The notes: generated by a model not told the origin, from the sequence alone. A stretch of DNA of 64,000 bases from Prevotella sp. UBA2725 (GCA_002353825.1 DEKJ01000058.1:50306-114305), one strand, 5' to 3'; counted from the first letter of the stretch, positions 34,463 to 44,236 are shown. Numbers and translations are program-made.

Positions 34463-37400
34463 ATGACTTTTTCAAGATTTATCAAGCGACCGGTACTGTC
34501 AACCGTGATCTCCATCGTGCTTGTGCTGTTGGGTTTCATCGGTCTGGCCTCGCTGCCTATTGAGCAGTATCCGGATATTGCACCGCCTACCATCATGGTG
34601 TCAACGACCTATACGGGTGCTGATGCCGAGACGGTGATGAAATCTGTTGTGGTCCCCTTGGAGGAGAGTATCAACGGTGTGGAGAACATGACTTACATGA
34701 CCTCGTCTGCTACTAACGATGGTATGGCCATGATCACGGTCTACTTCAAGCAGGGCTCCGATCCTGATATGGCTGCCGTGAACGTGCAGAACCGTGTGTC
34801 GCAGGCTCAGGCATTGCTCCCTGCTGAGGTCACCCAGGTAGGTGTCACAGTGACGAAGCGTCAGACCTCTAACGTGGTGATGTATGCCCTCACCTCTGAC
34901 GACGGACGTTACGACGACCAGTTCGTGACCAACTACAACAACATCAACATCGTGCCGTTGCTCAAGCGTATCAACGGTGTGGGTGATGTCAGCTCTCCGT
35001 CTACTGCCAGCTATTCTATGCGTATCTGGCTCCAGCCGGACAAGATGAAGGAGTACGGACTCATCCCGTCGGATATTACCGCTGCCCTTGCCGGACAGAA
35101 CATTGAGGCTGCCCCGGGTAAGTTTGGTGAGAACTCCAACATGGCGTACGAGTATACGCTGCGCTACAAAGGACGTCTGTCGAAGCCTATCGAATATCAG
35201 AACATCATTCTGACAAGTAAGACGACCGGTCAGACCCTTCATCTGAAGGATGTGGCCAAGATCGAGCTCGGTACGTTGATGTACAACGTGCATCTGAGAA
35301 ACGACGGGCAGCCGGCGTGTATGGGTATGGTGCAGCAGATTGCCGGTTCCAACGCTACGCAGATCGCTACCGACGTGAAGGCTGCCCTTGAGGATGCACA
35401 GAAGAGCATGCCTCCAGGGCTGAAAGTCGTCATGATGTATGATGTGACCGACTTCCTCTTCGCTTCTATCGAGGAGGTGATTACGACCCTGTTTATCACG
35501 TTGATCCTCGTGTTCATCGTGGTGTATATCTTCCTTCAGGACTTCCGCTCGACGCTCATCCCTATGATCGCCGTGCCTGTGGCCTTGATCGGTACCTTCT
35601 TCTTCCTTTGGATTTTCGGATTCTCCATCAACCTGTTGACGTTGTCAGCTTTGCTGTTGGCTATCGCCATTGTGGTGGATGATGCCATCGTGGTCGTGGA
35701 GGCTGTCCACGCCAAGCTCGATGCCGGTTACCAGAGTTCGTTGACGGCAGCTATCGACGCCATGAACGAGATCTCCGGCGCCATCATCTCCATCACCCTC
35801 GTTATGGCTTCCGTGTTCGTGCCTGTGAGCTTCATCGGTGGTACGTCGGGTACCTTCTATAAAGAGTTCGGTGTGACGATGGCTGTGAGTATTGTCATCT
35901 CCGCCTTGAACGCCCTGACCCTCTCGCCGGCCCTCTGTGCCATGTTCCTGAAACCGCACAAGAAAGACGAGAATGAGACGAACAAGACCTTTGTGGCCCG
36001 CTTCCATGCAGGCTTCAACCGCGTCTTCGACAAGACGATCAATAAATATAAGAAAGGTGTTGAGCGCGTCATCAACCACCGCATCATCACCGCTGCTATC
36101 GTGGTAGCAGGTATCGTACTTCTCGTCATCGGCATGAAGGTCACTAAGACCGGACTGGTGCCTGATGAGGATACAGGTACAATCTTCGTGACGCTGTCTG
36201 CTAAGCCGGGTACCTCTCAGGCACGTACGCAGCAGATCGTGGAAGAGGTCGACAAGATGCTGGCATCCAATCCCGCTATCCTGCACCGTAACGCTATCGT
36301 AGGTTACAACTTCATCGCCGGTCAGGGTTCCGATCAGGCTACGTTCATCATCAAGCTGAAGCCTTTCGATGAGCGTTCAGGTGGCTTCTTCGCACGTATC
36401 AAGCGCGCTATCTCTGAGAAAGACCCGATGGCGCTGCTCGTCAATCCGTATGAGCAGAACTCTGTCCTCGGTATGATTTATAAGCAGACAGCCGCCATCA
36501 AGGATGCTCAGATCCTTGCCTTCGGTCCTCCTATGATCCCTGGCTTCTCCGTGCAGAATGGTGTCACGATGACCATGCAGGATAAGACCGGTGGTGATCT
36601 GAACAAGTTCTATAACATCACTATGCAGTTCATCAATGAGCTGAACAAGCGTCCGGAGGTGCAGCAGGCTATGACCTCTTACAACCCGAACTATCCGCAG
36701 TACATGGTTGATGTCGACGTGTCAAAGACCCGTCAGGCAGGTATCCAGCCGGCAACAGTGCTAGCTGTGATGCAGGGTTACTATGGTGGTCTCTATGCTT
36801 CCAACTTCAATGCTTACGGTAAACTCTTCCGTGTCATGATTCAGGGCGATGTGGCCAGCCGTATGCGCCCCGACGGCCTGAGCCGTATCTATGTGCGCAC
36901 AGCTGATAACCAGATGGCTCCGGTGAGCGAGTTTGTGAAGCTCCGCAAGGTCTTCGGTCCTTCCAATATCGGTCGATTCAACCTGTTCACCTCCATCAAC
37001 GTGAGTGTGACGCCTAACGACGGCTACTCCAATGGTCAGGTTATGCAGGCCATCAAGGAAGTGTCTGCCGATGTGCTGCCACAGGGCTATGGTTATGAAT
37101 ACTCCGGTCTGACACGTTCAGAGGCTGAGTCGAGCAACTCGACAGCCCTCATCTTCGTGCTCTGTCTGGTATTCGTCTACTTGATTCTGAGTGCCCAGTA
37201 CGAGAGCTACATCCTTCCGCTCTCCGTGCTTCTCTCTGTGCCGTTCGGTCTGGCAGGTGCTTACCTGTTCACGAACATCTTCGGTCACAGTAACGATATC
37301 TACATGCAGATCTCACTCATCATGTTGATCGGTCTGTTGTCAAAGAACGCCATCCTTATCGTACAGTTCGCCCTTGAGCGCCGTGAGACGGGTATGGCTA

Positions 37401-37789
37401 TCAAGTACTCCGCTATCCTCGGTGCTGCTGCCCGTCTGCGACCAATCTTGATGACATCTCTCGCAATGGTCATCGGTCTGTTGCCTCTGATGTTCGCATC
37501 CGGTGTAGGTAAGAACGGTAACCAGACGTTGGGTGCCGCTGCCGTGGGAGGTATGTTCCTCGGTACATTGGTCCAGATCTTCATTGTGCCGGCTCTGTTC
37601 TGCATCTTCGAGTGGCTGCAGGAGAAAGTGAAGCCGTTGAAGTTTGAGGACGAGACCAACGCTGAGGTCATGGCTGAGCTCCATCAGTATGCCAACACCG
37701 GCTCTTCTATCGAGAAAGAACTTGATGACAATGGTGGCTCTGCTAAATCTTTGGAGTGGCACGACCAGTATTTAGATTTAAAGGATTGA
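34463..37789 (+). CDS. RND multidrug efflux permease (AcrB/MexB, HAE1 type)
   Basis: 1108 residues, somewhat longer than AcrB because of a polar C-terminal tail. Twelve membrane segments and two large periplasmic loops are present. The proton-relay Asp pair lies in IAIVVDDAIVVVEAVH (TM4) and the partner Lys in SKNAILIVQFALERR (TM10). It pumps hydrophobic or amphiphilic compounds using the proton gradient. A 49-bp AT-rich spacer separates it from the adaptor. The substrate range cannot be read from sequence. Confidence 0.96.
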   Translation: MTFSRFIKRPVLSTVISIVLVLLGFIGLASLPIEQYPDIAPPTIMVSTTYTGADAETVMKSVVVPLEESINGVENMTYMTSSATNDGMAMITVYFKQGSDPDMAAVNVQNRVSQAQALLPAEVTQVGVTVTKRQTSNVVMYALTSDDGRYDDQFVTNYNNINIVPLLKRINGVGDVSSPSTASYSMRIWLQPDKMKEYGLIPSDITAALAGQNIEAAPGKFGENSNMAYEYTLRYKGRLSKPIEYQNIILTSKTTGQTLHLKDVAKIELGTLMYNVHLRNDGQPACMGMVQQIAGSNATQIATDVKAALEDAQKSMPPGLKVVMMYDVTDFLFASIEEVITTLFITLILVFIVVYIFLQDFRSTLIPMIAVPVALIGTFFFLWIFGFSINLLTLSALLLAIAIVVDDAIVVVEAVHAKLDAGYQSSLTAAIDAMNEISGAIISITLVMASVFVPVSFIGGTSGTFYKEFGVTMAVSIVISALNALTLSPALCAMFLKPHKKDENETNKTFVARFHAGFNRVFDKTINKYKKGVERVINHRIITAAIVVAGIVLLVIGMKVTKTGLVPDEDTGTIFVTLSAKPGTSQARTQQIVEEVDKMLASNPAILHRNAIVGYNFIAGQGSDQATFIIKLKPFDERSGGFFARIKRAISEKDPMALLVNPYEQNSVLGMIYKQTAAIKDAQILAFGPPMIPGFSVQNGVTMTMQDKTGGDLNKFYNITMQFINELNKRPEVQQAMTSYNPNYPQYMVDVDVSKTRQAGIQPATVLAVMQGYYGGLYASNFNAYGKLFRVMIQGDVASRMRPDGLSRIYVRTADNQMAPVSEFVKLRKVFGPSNIGRFNLFTSINVSVTPNDGYSNGQVMQAIKEVSADVLPQGYGYEYSGLTRSEAESSNSTALIFVLCLVFVYLILSAQYESYILPLSVLLSVPFGLAGAYLFTNIFGHSNDIYMQISLIMLIGLLSKNAILIVQFALERRETGMAIKYSAILGAAARLRPILMTSLAMVIGLLPLMFASGVGKNGNQTLGAAAVGGMFLGTLVQIFIVPALFCIFEWLQEKVKPLKFEDETNAEVMAELHQYANTGSSIEKELDDNGGSAKSLEWHDQYLDLKD

Positions 37790-37797
37790 ATTCAACT

Positions 37798-39189
37798 ATG
37801 AACAAATATAGTTTCATCATCATAGGTCTTGCAGCCTTGACCCTCACGGGCTGCAAGAGCCTTTACGGCAAGTATGAGCGACCGGCGGTGAAGGCAACGG
37901 GGCTTGTGCGCGATTCTGTCAACGACAACGATACGTTGGCAGTGACCGATACGACGTCGTTTGCCAATATCCCCTGGCGCTCTGTCTTCACCGACCCGCA
38001 GCTCCAGAAGATCATTGAGACGACGCTTGCCAACAACCCCGACCTGCTCAATGCAGCGCTCAATGTGGACATTGCCGAGGCTCAGCTCAAGGCAGCCAAG
38101 CTTGCTTTCCTGCCGGGCTTCACATTCACTCCGCAGGGAACCATCGCTTCATGGGACGGTCAGAAGACTACGAAGACTTATTCGCTGCCGATCAACGCCT
38201 CGTGGGATGCCAACCTCTTCGGCAATCTGACTGCTGCCAAGCGCAGTGCTCAGATGACAATGCTCCAGTCGAAAGACTATCAGGTAGCTGTGCAGACAAA
38301 GCTCATCGCCAATGTGGCCAACATGTACTACACGCTGCTCATGCTCGACAAGCAACTGCAGATCGTCAACGACATGGAGAAGCTGACAAAGGATACATGG
38401 GAGATCATGAAGATCCAGCACCAGTCGATCACCGGCGTACGCTCCACGGCTGTGCAGAGTGCTGAGAGCAACTATCTCTCCGTGCAGACACAGAAAGAGG
38501 ACCTGAAGCGCCAGATTCGTGAGACAGAGAACAGTCTCTCGCTCCTCATGGGTCAGCAGGCGCAGGCTATCCCCCGCTCCACGCTCGATGCACAGAGTCT
38601 GCCTTCCAACTTCTCCACGGGGGTCAGCATCCAGCTGCTCTCCAACCGTGCGGATGTCCACGCTTACGAGATGGCGCTTGCCAACTGCTTCTACAATGTC
38701 GAGGCAGCACGTGCTAAGTTCTATCCCTCTCTGACGATCAGTGCCACCGGTGCTTTCACGAATAGTGGCGGCATGGGAATCACGAACCCGGGTAAGATTC
38801 TGCTCAATGCTGTTGGTTCTCTTACGCAGCCTATCTTTATGAAAGGTCAGCTCAAGGCTGGTCTGCGTGCTGCTGAGGACCAGTACAAGCAGGCTTACAA
38901 CACCTGGCAGAACAGTGTGCTCACAGCAGGCTCCGAGGTCAGCAACGCCCTCGTGCTCTACAATGCCTCCGACAAGAAGAGCAAGATCGAGGAGAAGCGT
39001 ATCGAGGTGCTCAAGAAGAATGTGGAAGACACCCGTAAGCTCATGGCAAGCGCTGGCTCCACCTACCTTGAGGTCATCACGGCTGAGAGCAACCTGCTCA
39101 ATGCACAGCTCAACCAGGTGCAAGACGACTTCTACAAGATGCAGGCTGTCGTCAACCTCTATTATGCACTCGGTGGAGGAGCAAAATAA
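37798..39189 (+). CDS. Outer-membrane efflux lipoprotein (OprM/TolC family)
   Basis: 463 residues from the ATG at 37798, chosen because it gives a lipoprotein signal with lipobox LTLTGC; an ATG 42 bp upstream lies inside the permease gene and would spoil the signal. Two OEP repeats are visible, each with long Ala/Gln/Leu helices (for example LLNAALNVDIAEAQLKAAKL and LRAAEDQYKQAYNTWQ). It forms the exit duct of the tripartite pump. It begins eight bases after the permease stop. Confidence 0.94.
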   Translation: MNKYSFIIIGLAALTLTGCKSLYGKYERPAVKATGLVRDSVNDNDTLAVTDTTSFANIPWRSVFTDPQLQKIIETTLANNPDLLNAALNVDIAEAQLKAAKLAFLPGFTFTPQGTIASWDGQKTTKTYSLPINASWDANLFGNLTAAKRSAQMTMLQSKDYQVAVQTKLIANVANMYYTLLMLDKQLQIVNDMEKLTKDTWEIMKIQHQSITGVRSTAVQSAESNYLSVQTQKEDLKRQIRETENSLSLLMGQQAQAIPRSTLDAQSLPSNFSTGVSIQLLSNRADVHAYEMALANCFYNVEAARAKFYPSLTISATGAFTNSGGMGITNPGKILLNAVGSLTQPIFMKGQLKAGLRAAEDQYKQAYNTWQNSVLTAGSEVSNALVLYNASDKKSKIEEKRIEVLKKNVEDTRKLMASAGSTYLEVITAESNLLNAQLNQVQDDFYKMQAVVNLYYALGGGAK

Positions 39190-39216
39190 TTATTAATTCT
39201 AAATTAGTAATTAACT

Positions 39217-40005
39217 ATGAATCAGATTAGTGACAGAGCCGTGGTATCGCCTAAGGCGAAGATCGGCGAAAACGTTAAGATATTCCCATTCGTCTACATT
39301 GAAGACTACGTGGAAATCGGTGACAACTGCGTCATCTTCCCCTGCGTTAGTATCCTTAATGGTACGAAGATGGGCAAGAACAACAAGGTGCACCAGGGTA
39401 CCGTCATCGGTGCTCTGCCTCAGGACTTTGACTTCCGCGGCGAGCGTAGCCTGGTGGAGATCGGCGATGACAATGTCATCCGTGAGAATGTCATCATCAA
39501 CCGTGCTACCCATGAGGGTTGCAAGACCGTCATCGGAAACGGCAACTTCCTTATGGAGAGTGTGCATATCTCCCACGACACGAAGATCGGCGACCACAAC
39601 GTCTTCGGTTACGGTACAAAGATAGCCGGTGATTGTGAGATTGGCAATGGCGTCATATACAGTTCTTCGGTCATCGAGAATGCAGGCACACGCGTGGGTG
39701 ACCTCGCCATGCTGCAGGCTGGTACCCGTTTCTCCAATGACGTGCCGCCTTATGCCATCGCCGGAGGCAACCCCATCGCATATACCGGTCCTAACGACCC
39801 GATGATGCAGACGTGGCATATCGATGAGAAAGTGCAGAAGCATGTGGCTAACGCCTACCGTCTGCTCTTCCATTCGAACAACAGCACCTTTGATGCTACG
39901 CTTCAGATCCAGAACCAGGTGCCTGATGGAAAGGAAATCCAGAATATCATCCACTTCTTGCAGACCTCGAAGGCCGGTATCATCACGAAGGAGATCAATA
40001 GATAA
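39217..40005 (+). CDS. LpxA-like UDP-GlcNAc O-acyltransferase
   Basis: 262 residues. The N-terminal two thirds is a left-handed parallel beta-helix of hexapeptide repeats (IGENVKIFPFVYIEDYVEIGDN), and the C-terminal third is helical, as in LpxA. GALPQDFDFRGE and VHISHDTKIG, containing the catalytic-type His, match LpxA landmarks. LpxA adds the 3-hydroxyacyl chain in lipid A synthesis. The gene stands alone after the efflux operon rather than in the usual lpxD-lpxC-lpxA neighbourhood of Bacteroidota, so it may be a second copy with altered specificity. It ends at a strong terminator. Confidence 0.85.
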   Translation: MNQISDRAVVSPKAKIGENVKIFPFVYIEDYVEIGDNCVIFPCVSILNGTKMGKNNKVHQGTVIGALPQDFDFRGERSLVEIGDDNVIRENVIINRATHEGCKTVIGNGNFLMESVHISHDTKIGDHNVFGYGTKIAGDCEIGNGVIYSSSVIENAGTRVGDLAMLQAGTRFSNDVPPYAIAGGNPIAYTGPNDPMMQTWHIDEKVQKHVANAYRLLFHSNNSTFDATLQIQNQVPDGKEIQNIIHFLQTSKAGIITKEINR

Positions 40006-40065
40006 TTTATTCATACCTAATTCTTATATCAGACTGGGGGCTATGCCTCCTGTCCCAGCTTATCA

Positions 40066-40094
40066 GGGAGGTGCCGTGAGGCACCTCCCTTTTT
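40066..40094 (+). terminator. Intrinsic terminator after the efflux-lpxA operon
   Basis: A perfect 10-bp GC-rich stem (GGGAGGTGCC with GGCACCTCCC) around GTGA, followed by six T residues. It closes the operon beginning at 33214. Confidence 0.92.
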
Positions 40095-40149
40095 ACTTTA
40101 ACAAAATATAAAATCGTTTCTATTGGTAGGCTGTTTAGCGAAGAATAAG

Positions 40150-40157
40150 TATCTTTG
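40150..40157 (+). promoter_or_regulatory. Promoter -7 box of the penicillin-binding protein gene
   Basis: TATCTTTG, 50 bp before the ATG and downstream of the terminator. The -33 box is not clear. Confidence 0.55.
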
Positions 40158-40207
40158 CATGATAATAAATGTATCAGATTCCTTCGTGGAATTGACAAAA
40201 GTGCTTT

Positions 40208-42805
40208 ATGAAGAAAATCGCTAAGGTCGTGCGTTGGGCATGGCGCAAGATGAAGGCCTTCTGGCCGTGGTACAAAAGCTTGTACATCGGTAAGCCTTGG
40301 TATACAAAGACGCTTGTGGCGTTTTTGTCGTTTATAGCTTTCATTTTCATTTATCTTGGGGCTGTAGATATCAACTTCCTTTGGTTGTTTGGTAAGAGTC
40401 CGGGTTATTTCTCGGGCATTCTTGACCCACCATCTAACCAGGCCTCGGAGATTTATAGTGCAGACGGTAAGCTTATTGGCAAATATTTCAATGAGAACCG
40501 TTCTCCTGTCAAATATGATGAGATCAATCCTGCGTTTTTCAAGGCGCTGATTGATACGGAAGACGAGCGTTTCTATAAACGCCCGCGCGGTATGGCCGTC
40601 GATGTCGTCGGTCTCTTCGCTGCTGCCAAAGATGCGGTGCTGCATCATGACGGGCGTGGTGCCTCCACAATCTCTCAGCAGTTGGCAAAGAACATGTTCC
40701 GCGTACGCTCACAGTATTCAACGGGTCTGTTAGGACATATTCCAGGTCTGAAGATCCTCATTGTAAAGAGTAAGGAGTGGATCATTGCCACAAAGCTAGA
40801 GACGGTGTATAACAAGCGCGACATCATCACGATGTACGCCAATACAGTGGACTTCGGTAACAATGCATATGGCATAAAGACGGCTTCGCGTACTTATTTC
40901 GGTACGACCCCTGACAGTCTCTCTACTCAAGATTGTGCTGTGCTTGTGGGTATGCTGAAGGCTACGTCAATGTATAACCCGAAGACGAACCCGGAGAACA
41001 GTAAAAAGCGCCGCAACGTGGTGCTTGCCAATATGGAGCGTCATGGTGACCTCAATGCTGAGCAGTGCGACTCTTTGCAGCAACTGCCTATTGTGCTGCA
41101 CTTCAAGGTAGAAGAGAACTATGACGGTCAGGCGCTCTACTTCCGTGAGTATGTGGCCGACTACTTCCGTGAGAATTTTAAAGACGATGACGGCAATCCG
41201 AAATACGATCTATACAGTGACGGTCTGAAGATTTATACTACTCTCGACTCTCGTATGCAGGCATATGCAGAGAAGGCTGCGCATGAACAGATGAAGATCG
41301 TGCAGGCTAACTTCAACAACCATTGGAGCATCTACCGCAATGAATCGAAGAACTGGCTGAGACAGGCTCCGTGGAGAGATGAAAACGGCAATGAGATACC
41401 TGGTTTTATCGACCAGATTGCGCAACGCCAGCCATTCTATAAGGCTCTGCTCGCCAAGTTCCCGAACAATCCCGACTCGGTCAACTATTATTACCGCAAC
41501 TGGGTGCATCCAGTGAAACTCTTCGACTATGATAAGGGTACTATCGTTAAGGACATGACCTCTGAGGACTCTATCAAGTACATGGTCACGTTCATGCATT
41601 GTGCGATGGTCGCTATGGAGCCACAGACAGGTGCTGTGAAGGCATGGGTCGGTGATATCGACTTTAAGTCGTGGAAATATGATAAGGTGACGGCTGAGCG
41701 TCAGCCGGGTTCTACCTTCAAGCTCTTCGTCTATACGGAGGCTATGAACCAGGGTCTGACTCCTTGCGATAAACGCCGCGATGAGTTCATTTCTATGGAG
41801 GTGTACGACAAGATAAAGAAGAAAGTCGTGACTTGGACTCCGACAAACGCCAGTGGTACATTCTCGGGTGATTCTATTCCTTTGAAGAGCGCGTTCGCCA
41901 AGAGTATTAACTCTGTGGCCGTACGTGTCGGTCAGGAAGTGGGCATCAACCGTATCATTGAGACAGCGGAGAAGATGGGCATCAAGAGCCCGCTCGACGA
42001 TGAGCCGTCATTGGCTCTCGGTTCTTCGGATGTGCAGCTCCTTGAGCTTACGGATGCTTATTGTACAGTGGCTAACAACGGTATGCACCATGATCCGGTT
42101 ATCATCACGAAGATTGTGGACAAGGATGGTAAGACTGTCTACGAGAACAATACTGAGGCAGAACAGGTCATTCCTTATAAGAGTGCTTTCCTCATGCAGC
42201 AGATGCTCATGGCAGGTACACATGATCCGGGCGGCACAAGCAATGGTCTTATGGCAGCTGCATATGCCGGCATAGCCCGCGATACTGATTTCGGTGGTAA
42301 GACAGGTACTTCCAATAACCACTCTGATGCATGGTTTGAGGGCGTCAGTCCAAACCTTGTTGTCGGTGCATGGGTAGGTGGTGAGTACCGAAGCATCCAC
42401 TTCCGAACAGGTGCTTTGGGTCAAGGCTCTCGAACGGCATTGCCTATTGTCGGACAGTTCCTCCATTATATCATGGCTGACCCGGCATTTAAGAAGTATC
42501 ACGGCAGATTCCGCAAGCCTACGGATGACGACGGTATCACGTCGAGTATGTATATGTGTCAGAGTTATGTACCAAAAGTAAAGCGGGACACAACGAGATC
42601 AGATAGTTCAAGAGTCATCAGTAATCAGGAAGTAATCCTTGATGAGAATGGCGAGCCGGTATCAGATGAGGATCTGGAAGGCAATACTGGTGCTTCTGAT
42701 TCAAAGTCTGGCAGCAATACGAGTAAGAAGAGTTCTGATACTCAGAAGCCCAAAGCTACTAAGAAAGAAAAGACAGAGAAGGATATTAACTTCAATGATC
42801 TGTAA
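40208..42805 (+). CDS. Bifunctional class A penicillin-binding protein (PBP1A type)
   Basis: 865 residues. One membrane anchor (about 38-60) is followed by a GT51 glycosyltransferase domain with the catalytic Glu in IDTEDERFYKRPRG and ASTISQQLAKNMF, then a transpeptidase domain with SxxK in QPGSTFKLF (about residue 502), SxN in AKSINSV and KTG in GGKTGTSNN. It polymerises and cross-links peptidoglycan. The C-terminal 60 residues are Lys/Ser/Asp-rich and look disordered. Its stop overlaps the start of the next gene by one base. Confidence 0.96.
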   Translation: MKKIAKVVRWAWRKMKAFWPWYKSLYIGKPWYTKTLVAFLSFIAFIFIYLGAVDINFLWLFGKSPGYFSGILDPPSNQASEIYSADGKLIGKYFNENRSPVKYDEINPAFFKALIDTEDERFYKRPRGMAVDVVGLFAAAKDAVLHHDGRGASTISQQLAKNMFRVRSQYSTGLLGHIPGLKILIVKSKEWIIATKLETVYNKRDIITMYANTVDFGNNAYGIKTASRTYFGTTPDSLSTQDCAVLVGMLKATSMYNPKTNPENSKKRRNVVLANMERHGDLNAEQCDSLQQLPIVLHFKVEENYDGQALYFREYVADYFRENFKDDDGNPKYDLYSDGLKIYTTLDSRMQAYAEKAAHEQMKIVQANFNNHWSIYRNESKNWLRQAPWRDENGNEIPGFIDQIAQRQPFYKALLAKFPNNPDSVNYYYRNWVHPVKLFDYDKGTIVKDMTSEDSIKYMVTFMHCAMVAMEPQTGAVKAWVGDIDFKSWKYDKVTAERQPGSTFKLFVYTEAMNQGLTPCDKRRDEFISMEVYDKIKKKVVTWTPTNASGTFSGDSIPLKSAFAKSINSVAVRVGQEVGINRIIETAEKMGIKSPLDDEPSLALGSSDVQLLELTDAYCTVANNGMHHDPVIITKIVDKDGKTVYENNTEAEQVIPYKSAFLMQQMLMAGTHDPGGTSNGLMAAAYAGIARDTDFGGKTGTSNNHSDAWFEGVSPNLVVGAWVGGEYRSIHFRTGALGQGSRTALPIVGQFLHYIMADPAFKKYHGRFRKPTDDDGITSSMYMCQSYVPKVKRDTTRSDSSRVISNQEVILDENGEPVSDEDLEGNTGASDSKSGSNTSKKSSDTQKPKATKKEKTEKDINFNDL

Positions 42806-43215
42806 TGAAGAAAATATATTTTGCAGGGTCAATAAGGGGCGGCAGAGTGGATGCCGCCCTTTATCATAGGATCATCAGTTACATGCAGAAGGAGAACGAC
42901 GTGCTGACCGAGCATGTCGGAAATATGGATCTCTCCTTGGTCGAGCAGGGGCGTGAGCGAGACGCGCTTATCTACAAGCAAGATACGGCATGGTTGCGTG
43001 AGAGTGAAGTGCTCATTGCCGAATGTACCTGTCCTTCCTTGGGTGTAGGCTATGAGTTGGCTTACGCTGAGCGCCATGGCATCCCGTGCCATATCTTCTA
43101 CGATAAGACAAAGACACAGTTATCCGCCATGCTCACGGGCGACAGCTATTATGCTATCCATCCTTATGAGCATGAGGAAGAAATATATCCGATGTTGAAA
43201 AAAATTTTGGAGTAG
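42805..43215 (+). CDS. DNPH1/Rcl-like 2'-deoxynucleoside 5'-phosphate N-hydrolase
   Basis: 136 residues. FAGSIRGGRVDAALYHRI at the start and ECTCPSLGVGYELAYAE near residue 80 match the DNPH1 family, a branch of the nucleoside 2-deoxyribosyltransferase fold; the Glu in YELA is the expected catalytic residue. DNPH1 splits deoxynucleoside monophosphates into base and deoxyribose phosphate and cleans modified nucleotides. It is translationally coupled (TAATG) to the PBP gene, an odd partner; a shared function is not obvious. Confidence 0.85.
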   Translation: MKKIYFAGSIRGGRVDAALYHRIISYMQKENDVLTEHVGNMDLSLVEQGRERDALIYKQDTAWLRESEVLIAECTCPSLGVGYELAYAERHGIPCHIFYDKTKTQLSAMLTGDSYYAIHPYEHEEEIYPMLKKILE

Positions 43216-43217
43216 GA

Positions 43218-43298
43218 CAACCTCTTCGAGGTGCTGATCTTTTATCTGCTTAAGCATATCTCTCCCTCCCCTGGATGGGGGAAGGGTAGGGGTGGGGC
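43218..43298. repeat. Remnant of the CCTCGAAGAGG element and a G-rich dispersed repeat
   Basis: CAACCTCTTCGAGGTG (43218-43233) is one quarter-unit of the E1/E2 elements. Next to it, 43261-43298 is a CCCTCCCCT...GGGGTGGGG sequence of a type common between bacterial genes. Together they fill the gap between two convergent genes. Confidence 0.6.
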
Positions 43299-43955
43299 CT
43301 AGCACCCTTTTAGTTCTTTGATGACCTCTTCAGGTTGCTTTGCTTTGAACACATAGCTGCCGCTGACGAGGACATCTACACCTGCTTTGACAAGGCGTGG
43401 AGCCGTCTCTTTGTTTACGCCTCCATCGACCTCGATAAGAGCTTTGGAATGACTCTCAGCAATAAGCTTGACAAGGCGATGGGTCTTGGCGATCGTGTTC
43501 TCAATGAACTTCTGACCACCGAATCCTGGATTCACACTCATGAGTAGCACGAGGTCTAGGTCTTCAATGATGTCTTCGAGTGAATTTACGGGTGTAGCGG
43601 GGTTCAAGGCTACACCGGCTTTCATGCCTGCCTCATGGATCTGATAAACGACGCGGTGGAGATGAAGAGCGGCTTCCTGATGGACGGTCATGATAGACAC
43701 ACCGGCCTTTGCTGCCGTATCGATATACCGCTCCGGTTTGACGATCATGAAGTGTGCATCAAGCGGTTTCTCGCATATTTTGTGAACGGCTTCAATAACT
43801 GGGAAGCCAAAGGATATGTTAGGTACAAATACACCATCCATCACATCACAGTGAAGCCAGTCAGCCTCACTGTGGTTAATCATGTCAATGTCTGCTTTTA
43901 GATTGCTGAAGTCGGCAGCCAGCAAGGATGGGGATACCAATGTCTGTTTTTCCAT
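43299..43955 (-). CDS. rpe: Ribulose-phosphate 3-epimerase
   Basis: 218 residues, full length. It interconverts ribulose 5-phosphate and xylulose 5-phosphate. TIM-barrel motifs: SPSLLAADFSNL, WLHCDVMDGVFVPN (metal His and Asp), DAHFMI, VLLMSVNPGFGGQKF and IEVDGGVN. It is on the same strand as the glycogen operon 280 bp upstream but probably separate. No consensus promoter box precedes it; GCATCTTTG about 40 bp upstream is one base from TAnnTTTG. Confidence 0.96.
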   Translation of the reverse strand: MEKQTLVSPSLLAADFSNLKADIDMINHSEADWLHCDVMDGVFVPNISFGFPVIEAVHKICEKPLDAHFMIVKPERYIDTAAKAGVSIMTVHQEAALHLHRVVYQIHEAGMKAGVALNPATPVNSLEDIIEDLDLVLLMSVNPGFGGQKFIENTIAKTHRLVKLIAESHSKALIEVDGGVNKETAPRLVKAGVDVLVSGSYVFKAKQPEEVIKELKGC

Positions 43956-44201
43956 TTCTAATTAGCGTTTAACAATGGTGCTTCGAAAGCAAAGATGCTT
44001 TTTTTGCTCTTGCTCTTGAAAGCATTGTATTGGCGAGCGACTTCGCGAATGATGTAAAGCGACAACTCTGATGGCTGTCTCTCTTGGAGTAAAACTTGCG
44101 TCATAGGCATGTTCCTTTAGTGATGTACTATAATGATAACGCCATATGTCCGCAAATATTTTCTTCAAGAGAGAAAAATAATTTTATTTATTCAACGCAA
44201 T

Positions 44202-44224
44202 AGGGCAGCCGCAAGGGCCGCCCT
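44202..44224 (-). terminator. Possible terminator after the GH57 gene
   Basis: AGGGCAGCC pairs with GGCCGCCCT around a five-base GCAAG loop with one mismatch, 13 bp after the stop codon. T residues follow only at a distance. The stem resembles dispersed GGCGGCC hairpins such as the one at 51968. Confidence 0.4.
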
Positions 44225-44236
44225 AACGTTAAAACC

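Noticed and set aside
43120..43305. 61-residue ORF with PTPTLPPSRGG
   Set aside because: This peptide comes from a G-rich dispersed intergenic repeat and overlaps the DNPH1-like gene.
43962..44168. 68-residue minus-strand ORF between rpe and the GH57 gene
   Set aside because: The composition is not protein-like (scattered His/Arg/Ser), no family is recognised and it overlaps the probable rpe promoter region. Left out, although a real small gene cannot be fully excluded.
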